Of a stretch of DNA of 7,198 bases, positions 1 to 5,388 are shown piece after piece. The stretch is from an uncultured Clostridia bacterium. Its GTDB lineage: Bacteria; Bacillota; Clostridia; Oscillospirales; Ruminococcaceae. Under the pieces are notes generated by a model. It saw only the letters and a list, made by a program, of their open reading frames with translations, ran no database searches and was not told the origin of the DNA. The translations under genes were made by a program, and so were the position numbers. The DNA lies in NCBI GenBank assembly GCA_937907305.1, contig CALERQ010000128.1, forward strand, positions 1-7,198, in the 5' to 3' direction. Position 1 is the stretch's first letter; every line of letters starts with the position of its first letter.

Positions 1-1
1 C

Positions 2-670
2 CGCTTCACCGCGCCCAGTCTCAATTGCCCCTGCCTCTCTCCCGAGTATGAGAACCCCAATGGCGTTCCGATCTCCGCTATCATCTTCGGCGGCCGCCGC
101 GCCAAGACCGCTCCGCTGGTCTATCAGTCCCGCGATTGGGCCCATGGTGTCTTTGTAGGCTCCGTTCTGGCCAGCGAGACCACCGCAGCCGCTACCGGCG
201 CTGTCGGTGTAGTCCGCCGCGACCCCATGGCCATGCGTCCCTTTATCGGCTACCATGTCGGCGATTACTTCGGCCACTGGCTGGAGATGGGCGAAAAGCT
301 GGGCGATAAGGCTCCGAAGATCTTCCATGTCAACTGGTTCCGCACCGATGATGAGGGCAACTTCCTGTGGCCCGGCTTCGGCGATAACATGCGTGTCCTG
401 CTGTGGATCCTGGCCCGCTGCGAAGGCAAGGTCAGCGCCCGCGAGACCGCCATCGGCTACCTGCCCTATGTCAAGGACATCGATATCGAGGGCCTGGAGA
501 ACGACGGCAAGGAGTTCACCCACATGATGCTGGATGAGCTGCTCAGTGTCGATAAGGCCCTGTGGCGCGAGGATGCCGAGAATATCGAGGGCTTCTACAC
601 CTCCATCGGCGAGCGTCTGCCCGCCAAGCTGTGGGAAGAGCTGGAGACCCTCAAGAAGAACCTCGAATAA
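2..670 (+). CDS. pckG: Phosphoenolpyruvate carboxykinase (GTP), C-terminal part; 5' end outside window
   Basis: This is the last 222 codons of GTP-dependent PEP carboxykinase, a cytosolic enzyme that interconverts oxaloacetate and GTP with PEP, CO2 and GDP. The open frame enters at base 2 with no start. Its first residues (RFTAPSLNCP) align with the segment starting near Arg405 of the rat enzyme, so roughly 400 residues are missing and the remaining length fits a protein of about 620. Visible family motifs are IIFGGRR (fragment residues 27-33, holding the equivalent of substrate-binding Arg436), HGVFVGS (48-54), DYFGHW (88-93), and NWFR plus FLWPGFGDN (111-129). The last two carry the three Phe that sandwich the guanine base, which marks the GTP-type and not the ATP-type family. 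All these residues are intact and the stop is followed by a terminator. Identification is very secure; direction of flux in this organism is not visible. Confidence 0.96.
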   Translation, partial: RFTAPSLNCPCLSPEYENPNGVPISAIIFGGRRAKTAPLVYQSRDWAHGVFVGSVLASETTAAATGAVGVVRRDPMAMRPFIGYHVGDYFGHWLEMGEKLGDKAPKIFHVNWFRTDDEGNFLWPGFGDNMRVLLWILARCEGKVSARETAIGYLPYVKDIDIEGLENDGKEFTHMMLDELLSVDKALWREDAENIEGFYTSIGERLPAKLWEELETLKKNLE

Positions 671-685
671 GTGTAACATTTGGCC

Positions 686-717
686 GGCTCCCTCATCGGG
701 CGATGGGGGAGCCTTTT
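686..717 (+). terminator. Intrinsic terminator after pckG
   Basis: A 12-bp stem (686-697 with 702-713, one G-T wobble) with a GGGC loop is followed by TTTT. It starts 15 bases after the pckG stop. The U-tract is short, so some read-through into the next gene is possible. Confidence 0.8.
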
Positions 718-751
718 CCCACTATTCTTATCCAAAAGACCGGAGGACGCC

Positions 752-1267
752 ATGGAAAGCATCTTTGAGAATACCACCACCCTTACCCGCCAGAATCTTA
801 CCGAAATGGCCCGGGCCACCGTCCCCCGGTGGAGCCTGCTGGTCGGCATCATCCCGGCGGTTTTGGCGGTCGCCGCCGCCATTTGGGATCTTGCCCGGCG
901 GGGCATCAGCCTGTGGGCAGGACTTCTGCTGCTGGCGGCCTTTGCCTTGGTCATGACCACCTACGGCGCGCCCGCGCGGGTCGCGCTCAGGATCGCCAAG
1001 CGCAATTTTAAGAAATACGGCAGCGAGGTCACCGCCACCCTCTGCTTCTATGAGGATAAGGTCGTCGTCCGCAACCATCAGGAAGCTTCCGAGGGTGACC
1101 TTCGCTACGAGCAGATATTAGCCGTCCGCCAGAGCCCCCGCCTTTATCTGCTGGAGCTCCCCGGTAAAACCGCCCTGCTGTTGGAAAAAACCGCGTTCAC
1201 CAAGGGCGCCCCGGAGGAATTCCCCGCCTTTATGCGGCAAAAATGCCCCGGCCGGGTCACATTTTGA
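752..1267 (+). CDS. Two-helix membrane protein with YcxB-like C-terminal domain
   Basis: This 171-residue protein has a short N-terminal tail, two hydrophobic helices (about residues 26-46 and 52-71) and a soluble C-terminal domain (about 94-165). The C-terminal pattern (CFYEDKVVVRN, then a LRYEQI segment, then LYLLELPGKTALLLEKTAF and an acidic end) resembles the YcxB-like domain of small Bacillota membrane proteins, whose biochemical role is unknown. The start at ATG 752 is preferred because CGGAGGA lies at 741-747, four bases upstream. The longer open frame from 680 would begin inside the preceding terminator hairpin. Only 34 bases separate that terminator from the start and I see no convincing promoter there, so expression may depend on read-through from pckG. 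The family call is by pattern recognition only. Confidence 0.8.
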   Translation: MESIFENTTTLTRQNLTEMARATVPRWSLLVGIIPAVLAVAAAIWDLARRGISLWAGLLLLAAFALVMTTYGAPARVALRIAKRNFKKYGSEVTATLCFYEDKVVVRNHQEASEGDLRYEQILAVRQSPRLYLLELPGKTALLLEKTAFTKGAPEEFPAFMRQKCPGRVTF

Positions 1268-1287
1268 GGAAAGCTCGCAATAAAAGA

Positions 1288-1317
1288 CTTACATCCGGGA
1301 GAAAAATGTGCTATACC
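1288..1317 (+). promoter_or_regulatory. Candidate promoter for the DUF2798-like gene
   Basis: CTTACA (1288-1293), 18 bases, then TATACC (1312-1317) preceded by an extended -10 TG (1309-1310). It lies 130 bases before the start codon. The match is moderate: four of six bases at each box. Confidence 0.35.
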
Positions 1318-1446
1318 ATCCCCCGTAAAAAGTGTGATCTAAAGTTCCGCAGAATCTCTTCTAATAGAAATAAGTCCTATGGGCGTAGTCTATTGCAAGT
1401 GCAAAAGATTACGCTCTTTATTATTTCTTTTACAGGAGGGCAAGCA

Positions 1447-1956
1447 ATGCCAAAAACAAAAGCACAAGGGATCGTATTCGGAATATTGATGTCATTTTTT
1501 ATGGCATACGGCATGGAGGTCTACAATATCGCCATCCGTATGGGTTACAACCTGACAGCAGGACAGGGTTTTTCGTCTATTTCCTATCCGGTGTTCCTCG
1601 AAGCACTGAAGGAAGCTGTGGGAATGAGCGTGGTTGTTTTCATTGTTTCCAATTTGGTCGGCAATCGGGCCGGGGCCGCCTTTATGGTAAGGCACTGCGA
1701 CCCCGGGAAGGATAATCCGTATTTCTGCCGCGTTATGCGTCAGGCCGGCACCGTGATGGTTATGTGCCCTCTTATGAGCCTTATCGCGTCCATCCTTTTT
1801 CAAGTCATTCTGGGTGGCCAGCCGCTGTTCCGGCTGCCGGCCATTTGGGCGGGAACTGTGATGAAAAACTTCCCGATGGCCTTCTTCTGGAATATGTTCG
1901 CCGCCGCACCTCTCGTCCACTGGATATTTGAAAAATGGAACGGTAGAGCCCGCTAA
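1447..1956 (+). CDS. DUF2798-like four-helix integral membrane protein
   Basis: This 169-residue protein has four predicted membrane helices (about residues 9-29, 56-76, 100-122 and 137-158). It reads as two related two-helix halves, each opening with a helix carrying an L-M-S motif (GILMSFFMAYG; CPLMSLIASI), as in DUF2798-type proteins, which have no established function. A polar loop (81-98, CDPGKDNPYFCR) separates the halves. The start at ATG 1447 is chosen for CAGGAGGG at 1433-1440, six bases upstream. The frame is open back to an ATG at 1243, but that extension overlaps the previous gene and encodes a basic, low-complexity leader. The 5' half and its upstream region are clearly more AT-rich than the neighbours, which hints at separate ancestry. 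It converges with the MATE gene at a shared terminator. Confidence 0.82.
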   Translation: MPKTKAQGIVFGILMSFFMAYGMEVYNIAIRMGYNLTAGQGFSSISYPVFLEALKEAVGMSVVVFIVSNLVGNRAGAAFMVRHCDPGKDNPYFCRVMRQAGTVMVMCPLMSLIASILFQVILGGQPLFRLPAIWAGTVMKNFPMAFFWNMFAAAPLVHWIFEKWNGRAR

Positions 1957-1971
1957 ATAGTCCGCGGATAA

Positions 1972-2014
1972 TTTTAAAAGAAAGGCCCCCACCGCGCGGC
2001 GAGGGCCTTTTCTA
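1972..2014. terminator. Bidirectional terminator between convergent genes
   Basis: An 8-bp stem, AAAGGCCC (1981-1988) with GGGCCTTT (2003-2010), encloses the palindrome CCGCGCGG (1992-1999). The plus strand reads out through TTTTCT and the minus strand through CTTTTAAAATT. It can therefore end both the DUF2798-like gene and the MATE gene. Confidence 0.78.
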
Positions 2015-2017
2015 TTG

Positions 2018-3349
2018 TTATATCACTTTTTTCTTCAGCCACCGGCCGCTCAGGTACCGCGGCAGATAGAACGCGATGCGGATGAGCCAGTCCGCCACAA
2101 TGGCCACCCACACGCCCATAATGCCCCACCCGAAGGAAACAAACAGGTGGCTGCACAGGATGCGCCCCAGCCACATACCGGTCATCGCGCCGATCAGGCA
2201 GAAGCGCACATCGCCCGCCGCCCGCAGGCAGGGAGTAATGGTAAAGGCCAGCGGGTACAGCGTCACCACAATGCAGAAGTAGAACCGCAGCAGCCGCAGC
2301 GCCACCGCCGTGGTCTCCGGCGTCAGCTTAAACAGCGAAAGAATGGGGTTCGCAAAAAGCAGCGTCCCGCCCGCCGTAATAAAAAGACAAATGTATGCCA
2401 GCCCCACCAGCCACTTGGTGTAGTATTTGGCGTCCCCAGTCTTGCCGGCCCCCAGGCATTGCCCCACTATGGGCACTGCCGCCAGGTGAATGGCCGAGGT
2501 CGGGATCAGGATAATGCTTTGCAGTGTGTTCATCACTGCGTTGGCGGTAATCGCACTGGTTACCAGGGTAGAAACCAAGCTTGCCACCAGCAGCTTACCA
2601 ATGTTAAAGGCCGCGCTTTCCAGCCCGCTGGGGATGCCAATACGCAGGATCCGCCCGAACATCTCCTTTTGGAACCGCAGGTCGCCAAAGGAACGCATTC
2701 CTACCTTGCAGTCCGGCCGCAGCAGCTTGTAGATCATAATAACAGCACCCAGAATGCGGGAAGCCAGGGTAGCCAGCCCGGCGCCCAGCACCTCCAACCC
2801 AAAGCCATAGATCAATATGGCATTGCCGATGAGGTTCAGCACATTGGCCGCCGTGCTCACCGTCATCGAAAGCTTGGAATTCCCGACCGCCCGGAAAACG
2901 CTGGCCCCTACATTATACAGCGCCAAAAAGGGATAGCTTATAATAGAAACGGTAAAGTAGGTACGGGCATAGGCCATCACCTGTGGCTCTATCTGCCCAA
3001 ACAGCAGCACTAGCAGCGCATCCCGGAACAGCATAAACGCTACCGAGATCATCAGCGAAAAGCCCACCAGCAGCAGGGTCAGCTGCCCCACGCTGCGCCG
3101 GGCGTTTTCTTCCTCCCCCCGGCCGATGTACTGCGCCAGTACTACACCGCCGCCGGTGGCCAGCGCCGGGAACAGCCACAGGAATACTGCGTTCACCGAA
3201 TCAATGAGCGATACCCCGGAAACCGCCGCTTCGCTGCAGCTGGCTACCATTACCGTATCCGCCATGCCTATGGTCATGGCCAGCGCCTGCTCTATCATCA
3301 GCGGTACCAGCAGCTTCCGCAGGTCCGCCCGGCTAAACATCCTCTCCAA
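2018..3349 (-). CDS. MATE-family multidrug/cation antiporter
   Basis: This is a polytopic inner-membrane transporter of the MATE superfamily, which exports drugs or metabolites in exchange for Na+ or H+. From TTG 3349 it is 443 residues, close to the usual 440-460, with about twelve helices in two homologous halves. Family signs are the N-terminal DLRKLLVPLMIEQ segment, GMADTVMVA, EAAVSGVSLID and ATGGGVVLAQYIGRG in half one, and VPIVGQCLGAG in half two. The TTG is preferred because AGGAG (3362-3358, minus strand) sits eight bases upstream, whereas the ATG at 3340 has a purine run directly against it. The 466-residue frame from 3418 is unlikely because its start lies inside the -35 box of a good promoter. 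The neighbouring genes do not reveal a substrate. The family is certain; specificity and exact start are not. Confidence 0.92.
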   Translation of the reverse strand: MERMFSRADLRKLLVPLMIEQALAMTIGMADTVMVASCSEAAVSGVSLIDSVNAVFLWLFPALATGGGVVLAQYIGRGEEENARRSVGQLTLLLVGFSLMISVAFMLFRDALLVLLFGQIEPQVMAYARTYFTVSIISYPFLALYNVGASVFRAVGNSKLSMTVSTAANVLNLIGNAILIYGFGLEVLGAGLATLASRILGAVIMIYKLLRPDCKVGMRSFGDLRFQKEMFGRILRIGIPSGLESAAFNIGKLLVASLVSTLVTSAITANAVMNTLQSIILIPTSAIHLAAVPIVGQCLGAGKTGDAKYYTKWLVGLAYICLFITAGGTLLFANPILSLFKLTPETTAVALRLLRFYFCIVVTLYPLAFTITPCLRAAGDVRFCLIGAMTGMWLGRILCSHLFVSFGWGIMGVWVAIVADWLIRIAFYLPRYLSGRWLKKKVI

Positions 3350-3357
3350 CTTGCTGT

Positions 3358-3364
3358 CTCCTTT
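3358..3364 (-). promoter_or_regulatory. Ribosome binding site deciding the TTG start of the MATE gene
   Basis: On the minus strand AAAGGAG spans 3364 to 3358, eight bases before TTG 3349-3347. The same site would be 17 bases from ATG 3340, which is too far. Confidence 0.6.
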
Positions 3365-3389
3365 TCTCTCTGCAAAATCACGAGTCCCT

Positions 3390-3418
3390 ATTGTACCACG
3401 CCCACGGCGCAATTGCAA
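3390..3418 (-). promoter_or_regulatory. Sigma-A promoter of the MATE gene
   Basis: On the minus strand TTGCAA (3418-3413), 17 bases, then TACAAT (3395-3390), preceded by the extended -10 TGG. Transcription would start near 3383, leaving a leader of about 34 bases before TTG 3349. Confidence 0.72.
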
Positions 3419-3445
3419 ATGCAGGTTTTAGCAGGGGGCAGGTCA

Positions 3446-3525
3446 GGGCCGCAGGCCAAGCCGCCCCCGGGCGGCTTATGCGGGCTTCGCCCGCATCGGC
3501 GGCTCCGCCGCCGGGCCTGCGGCCC
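3446..3525. repeat. GC-rich cloverleaf palindrome (possible dispersed intergenic repeat)
   Basis: A perfect 12-bp outer stem (3446-3457 with 3514-3525) encloses three back-to-back hairpins. The first is 3458-3465 with 3470-3477 (8 bp, 4-base loop). The second is 3478-3485 with 3489-3496 (8 bp, TTC loop). The third is 3497-3501 with 3506-3510 (5 bp). Almost every base is paired, giving a four-way junction as RNA or as extruded DNA. No long coding frame of recognisable type covers it. It lies between the MATE promoter and the next operon's promoter. It lacks tRNA landmarks. A REP/MITE-like element or a structured RNA are both possible. Only one copy is present in the window, so its repeat status is inference. 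Confidence 0.6.
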
Positions 3526-3528
3526 GCT

Positions 3529-3558
3529 CTTTCCCAACCCCTTCCCTTTACGGGAAAG
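3529..3558. other. Secondary hairpin next to the cloverleaf
   Basis: CTTTCCC (3529-3535) can pair with GGGAAAG (3552-3558), or TTCCC (3542-3546) with GGGAA (3552-3556). It lies three bases after the cloverleaf and may be part of the same element. There is no U-tract, so it is not a typical terminator. The rest of the gene-free stretch (3559-3610) shows only the short inverted repeat TGTGTCACACA (3575-3585). Confidence 0.35.
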
Positions 3559-3610
3559 CCTTCCTCCGCACCGCTGTGTCACACAATCCCCACTAAAATG
3601 TAAAATATAC

Positions 3611-3639
3611 TTGACATTATGGCGGAACAGTGCTATGCT
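3611..3639 (+). promoter_or_regulatory. Strong sigma-A promoter of the membrane protein/Xre operon
   Basis: TTGACA (3611-3616), 17 bases, then TATGCT (3634-3639) with extended -10 TGC. The predicted start is near 3646, 20 bases before the first ORF. The small inverted repeat TGCTGAAAGCA (3636-3646) overlaps the -10 and start site and could be an operator, but its arms are only four bases. Confidence 0.85.
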
Positions 3640-3665
3640 GAAAGCAGAAAGCGAGGCGAGGAGCA

Positions 3666-3764
3666 ATGGATGCTTTTCTGCAAAGCCCATGGGCGCCGCT
3701 GCTGCTGGCAGTGGTCGTTTGGGGCGTGATGCAGCTGGTAAAGGCTCTGTTGGATCGCAAATAA
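3666..3764 (+). CDS. Small single-helix membrane ORF, 32 residues, function unknown
   Basis: The ORF encodes 32 residues: a short polar start (MDAFLQSP), one hydrophobic helix (about residues 9-29, rich in L, V, W) and a basic end (DRK). It begins about 20 bases after the predicted transcription start. GAGG lies nine bases before the ATG and GAGGAG two bases before it. It ends 12 bases before the next gene, whose ribosome site (AAGGGGG, 3763-3769) overlaps its stop. Its position as first gene of a tight operon supports translation, and the topology would be a short external N-terminus and a cytoplasmic basic tail. I recognise no family. It could instead be a leader peptide or a chance frame. 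Confidence 0.5.
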   Translation: MDAFLQSPWAPLLLAVVVWGVMQLVKALLDRK

Positions 3765-3776
3765 GGGGGCGCGGAT

Positions 3777-4283
3777 ATGGACTTCGTATTTTTGGGCTTT
3801 ATGGCGGCGATGGTAGTCGCCGGACTGGTGGTCGGCAAGCTGGCAGGGAAAAAGCTCGGCAAAGCCGAATTTGATGAGCGGCAGCAGCTGGCCCGCGGAA
3901 AAGCCTACAAGGCAGGCTTTTATACCCTGCTGGTGGGGCTGCTGGCGGTGTACCTCATCCCGATCTTTACCGAGTGGCAGCCAAAGGATGCAGCGCTGCT
4001 GCCCTTTTTGGTGATTTGCGTGGGGGTGACGGTCTTTGCTTGTGTAGCTGTTGCCAACGATGCCTACCTCGGCATCCGGCAGAACCCGCGCGCCATGCTG
4101 CTTGTGCTTGGCATCGTGGTGGTGGGGAACCTGACTGCGGGGCTTTCTGCCATGGGGGCGGTGGGCTTTGCCGATGGCCTGGCGGTGGAGAACAGCATGA
4201 ATTTTATCATCGCTGCCATGGGCCTCATCATACTGGCGGCACTGGCCATCCGGCTGCGGGTGGCTGCCAAAGACGAGGAGTGA
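3777..4283 (+). CDS. Five-helix integral membrane protein of unknown function, partner of an Xre regulator
   Basis: This 168-residue protein has five predicted membrane helices (about residues 3-22, 46-65, 72-93, 106-128 and 141-160). A cytoplasmic loop between helices 1 and 2 holds a charged motif, FDERQQLARGKAYKAG (32-47). I have seen similar DERQ-type loops in small Bacillota membrane proteins encoded beside HTH regulators, but I cannot assign a named family. The ATG at 3777 has AAGGGGG seven bases upstream. The gene ends four bases before the Xre gene, whose ribosome site lies in its last codons, so the two are probably translated together. The context suggests a small membrane protein under its own repressor, as in bacteriocin-immunity or stress operons, but nothing in the sequence shows a substrate or activity. 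Confidence 0.82.
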   Translation: MDFVFLGFMAAMVVAGLVVGKLAGKKLGKAEFDERQQLARGKAYKAGFYTLLVGLLAVYLIPIFTEWQPKDAALLPFLVICVGVTVFACVAVANDAYLGIRQNPRAMLLVLGIVVVGNLTAGLSAMGAVGFADGLAVENSMNFIIAAMGLIILAALAIRLRVAAKDEE

Positions 4284-4287
4284 CGCC

Positions 4288-4503
4288 ATGAAGAACTTGA
4301 AGTTAAAAGCAGCCCGGGCGGCGATGGGTCTTTCCCAGCAGGGGCTGGCGGAGCTGTGCGGCGTTTCACGGCAGACCATTGTGGCCATAGAAAAGGGGGA
4401 CTACAACCCCACCATCAACCTGTGCCGGCAGATCTGCCGGGTACTGGGCAAAACACTGGATGAGCTGTTCTGGGAGGATGAGCAGGAGGAGCCGGAGGAT
4501 TAG
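4288..4503 (+). CDS. Small Xre-family (YozG-like) HTH transcriptional regulator
   Basis: This 71-residue protein is essentially one Cro/CI-type helix-turn-helix domain (about residues 4-62). The recognition pattern is clear: GLSQQGLAELCGVSRQTIVA (14-33), followed by the IEKGDYNPTINL turn, then RVLGKTLDELF, the usual final helix. An acidic tail (DEQEEPED) ends it. Such single-domain regulators bind DNA as dimers and often repress their own operon. The start is ATG 4288 with GAGGAG seven bases upstream inside the end of the preceding gene, so coupling is likely. It is the last gene before a strong terminator. Autoregulation at the 3611 promoter is inference. The HTH assignment is secure. Confidence 0.93.
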   Translation: MKNLKLKAARAAMGLSQQGLAELCGVSRQTIVAIEKGDYNPTINLCRQICRVLGKTLDELFWEDEQEEPED

Positions 4504-4543
4504 AATCTTGGCCTGCAAGCCTCCATCCGCTCTCCCCAAATCA

Positions 4544-4587
4544 AAAGCACACCTCCCCCAAAAGGAAAAGGTGTGCTTTGCTTTTTT
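4544..4587. terminator. Intrinsic terminator after the Xre gene, probably bidirectional
   Basis: A perfect 11-bp stem (4544-4554 with 4569-4579) is followed by GC and six T (4582-4587). On the minus strand the hairpin is followed by a TTTTGATTT run, so it can also end the acetyltransferase transcript, whose stop is at 4595. Confidence 0.88.
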
Positions 4588-4594
4588 GTATGGT

Positions 4595-5215
4595 TTACAG
4601 CTCCTCGCGGGCCAGCTCCTTCATGCTGTCCGCTTCAGTGATCTTCCGGATCACCCGGCAGGGGTTGCCCGCCGCCAGGGTCCCGTCAGGAATATCATGG
4701 ATGACAACGCTCCCGGCGCCGATCACCACATCGTTGCCGATGGTCACCCCACCGATAATGGTCACATTGCACCCGATCCACACATTGTTGCCAATGCGGA
4801 TGGGCTCGGCGTTCTCGGCAATGGTGGGCAGCCCGTCATCCCCCAGCATCAGGCCCAGCCGCTCGTGGGCGATCAGCGGGTGAGAAGCCGCCATCAGCGA
4901 AACATTGGGCGCGATCATCACATTATCCCCAATGTAAACATCCGCGTCATCCAGCACGCAGAAGTTGTAGTTCGCGAAGAAATCCTCCCCGATGTAGGTA
5001 TGGATGCCGTAATTGAACTGCACCGGCGTCTGGAAGTAGAACCGCTCCCCGATGCTCCCCAGAATGGACCGCATCAGCCCCGGAATGCGTTCGTCGTACT
5101 CATCCAGCGTGTTCACCAGCCGGCAGGTCTCGTGGGCCTTGTGCTTGGTGTCCCGCAGCTCCATCGAGTTGGGCCGGAACAGCAGCCCCGCTTTGATTCT
5201 CTCGGTTTCTTTCAT
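4595..5215 (-). CDS. Sugar O-acetyltransferase of the LacA/Maa (left-handed beta-helix) family
   Basis: This 206-residue cytosolic enzyme belongs to the hexapeptide-repeat acyltransferases that move acetyl from acetyl-CoA to a sugar hydroxyl, usually as trimers. The N-terminal segment (about residues 1-60) matches the maltose/galactoside acetyltransferase helical cap. The beta-helix follows, with repeats VYIGDNVMIAPNV (93-105) and IRIGNNVWIGCNVTIIGGV (139-157) onward to VIGAGSVV (164-171). The catalytic His is expected at 112 in ASHPL, matching LacA His115. The end, AAGNPCRVIRKI, is the family signature. A loop at about 116-136 looks longer than in LacA. The ATG at 5215 has AAAGGAGG seven bases upstream. 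It is a single-gene transcript with a LacI-type operator at its promoter, implying sugar-responsive control. The natural acceptor is unknown. Confidence 0.93.
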   Translation of the reverse strand: MKETERIKAGLLFRPNSMELRDTKHKAHETCRLVNTLDEYDERIPGLMRSILGSIGERFYFQTPVQFNYGIHTYIGEDFFANYNFCVLDDADVYIGDNVMIAPNVSLMAASHPLIAHERLGLMLGDDGLPTIAENAEPIRIGNNVWIGCNVTIIGGVTIGNDVVIGAGSVVIHDIPDGTLAAGNPCRVIRKITEADSMKELAREEL

Positions 5216-5239
5216 GTCGTTTCCTCCTTTAATTTCGAT

Positions 5240-5257
5240 AATGTAACCGGTTACATT
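5240..5257. promoter_or_regulatory. LacI/GalR-family operator (18-bp perfect palindrome)
   Basis: AATGTAACCGGTTACATT is a perfect palindrome centred on the CG at 5248/5249. The core TGTAACCGGTTACA fits the TGTAANCGNTTACA form used by many LacI/GalR regulators and differs from the CcpA cre consensus at one position. It lies just downstream of the predicted transcription start of the acetyltransferase gene, where a bound repressor would block it. No LacI-type regulator is in the window. Confidence 0.75.
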
Positions 5258-5265
5258 TTGATTAT

Positions 5266-5294
5266 AATATACCACGCCGCCCCCATGTTGTCCA
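5266..5294 (-). promoter_or_regulatory. Sigma-A promoter of the acetyltransferase gene
   Basis: On the minus strand TGGACA (5294-5289), 17 bases, then TATATT (5271-5266). Each box matches five of six consensus bases. Transcription would start near 5259, directly before the operator. Confidence 0.7.
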
Positions 5295-5323
5295 GCATTT
5301 TCTGCCCGCCTTCGCAAAAAATC

Positions 5324-5352
5324 TTGACATTCCGCCCGACAATTTGTACTCT
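5324..5352 (+). promoter_or_regulatory. Possible sigma-A promoter upstream of the ECF sigma gene
   Basis: TTGACA (5324-5329), 17 bases, then TACTCT (5347-5352). The -35 is perfect but the -10 matches only at its first two and last positions. It overlaps the ECF-type promoter and may provide basal expression. Confidence 0.45.
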
Positions 5353-5362
5353 TAGATCGTAT
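5336..5362 (+). promoter_or_regulatory. Candidate ECF-sigma promoter (autoregulatory), copy 1
   Basis: CCGACAA (5336-5342), 13 bases, ATCGTAT (5356-5362). Counting CCGACA as the -35, there are 16 bases to CGTA, the same geometry as the known ECF pattern TGAAAC-N16-CGTA. An identical pair with identical spacing lies at 6566-6592. Confidence 0.6.
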
Positions 5363-5388
5363 CATCTTACAGAGGGGGAGTATGCGCC

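Noticed and set aside
1393..1421. Second possible promoter before the DUF2798-like gene, TTGCAA with CTTTAT
   Set aside because: The -10 is poor; it also contains the minor inverted repeat TTGC-N4-GCAA, too short to call an operator.
1243..1446. N-terminal extension of the DUF2798-like protein from ATG 1243
   Set aside because: It overlaps the end of the previous gene, encodes a basic non-family leader, and a strong ribosome site sits at ATG 1447.
1471..1477. Third occurrence of ATCGTAT
   Set aside because: It lies inside the DUF2798-like coding region and no CCGACAA is present 13 bases upstream, so it is not an ECF promoter candidate.
2015..3013. 332-residue plus-strand open frame opposite the MATE gene
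   Set aside because: Its translation is low-complexity and rich in Q, H, R and P, typical of the antisense of a membrane protein gene. The minus-strand MATE frame is unmistakable.
3446..3525. tRNA reading of the cloverleaf
   Set aside because: No 7-base anticodon loop, no TTCGA-type T-loop, no D-loop guanines, and the stems abut with tiny loops.
3575..3646. Short inverted repeats TGTGTCACACA and TGCTGAAAGCA as Xre operators
   Set aside because: Arms are only four to five bases, neither is duplicated in the window, and no consensus for this regulator is known to me.
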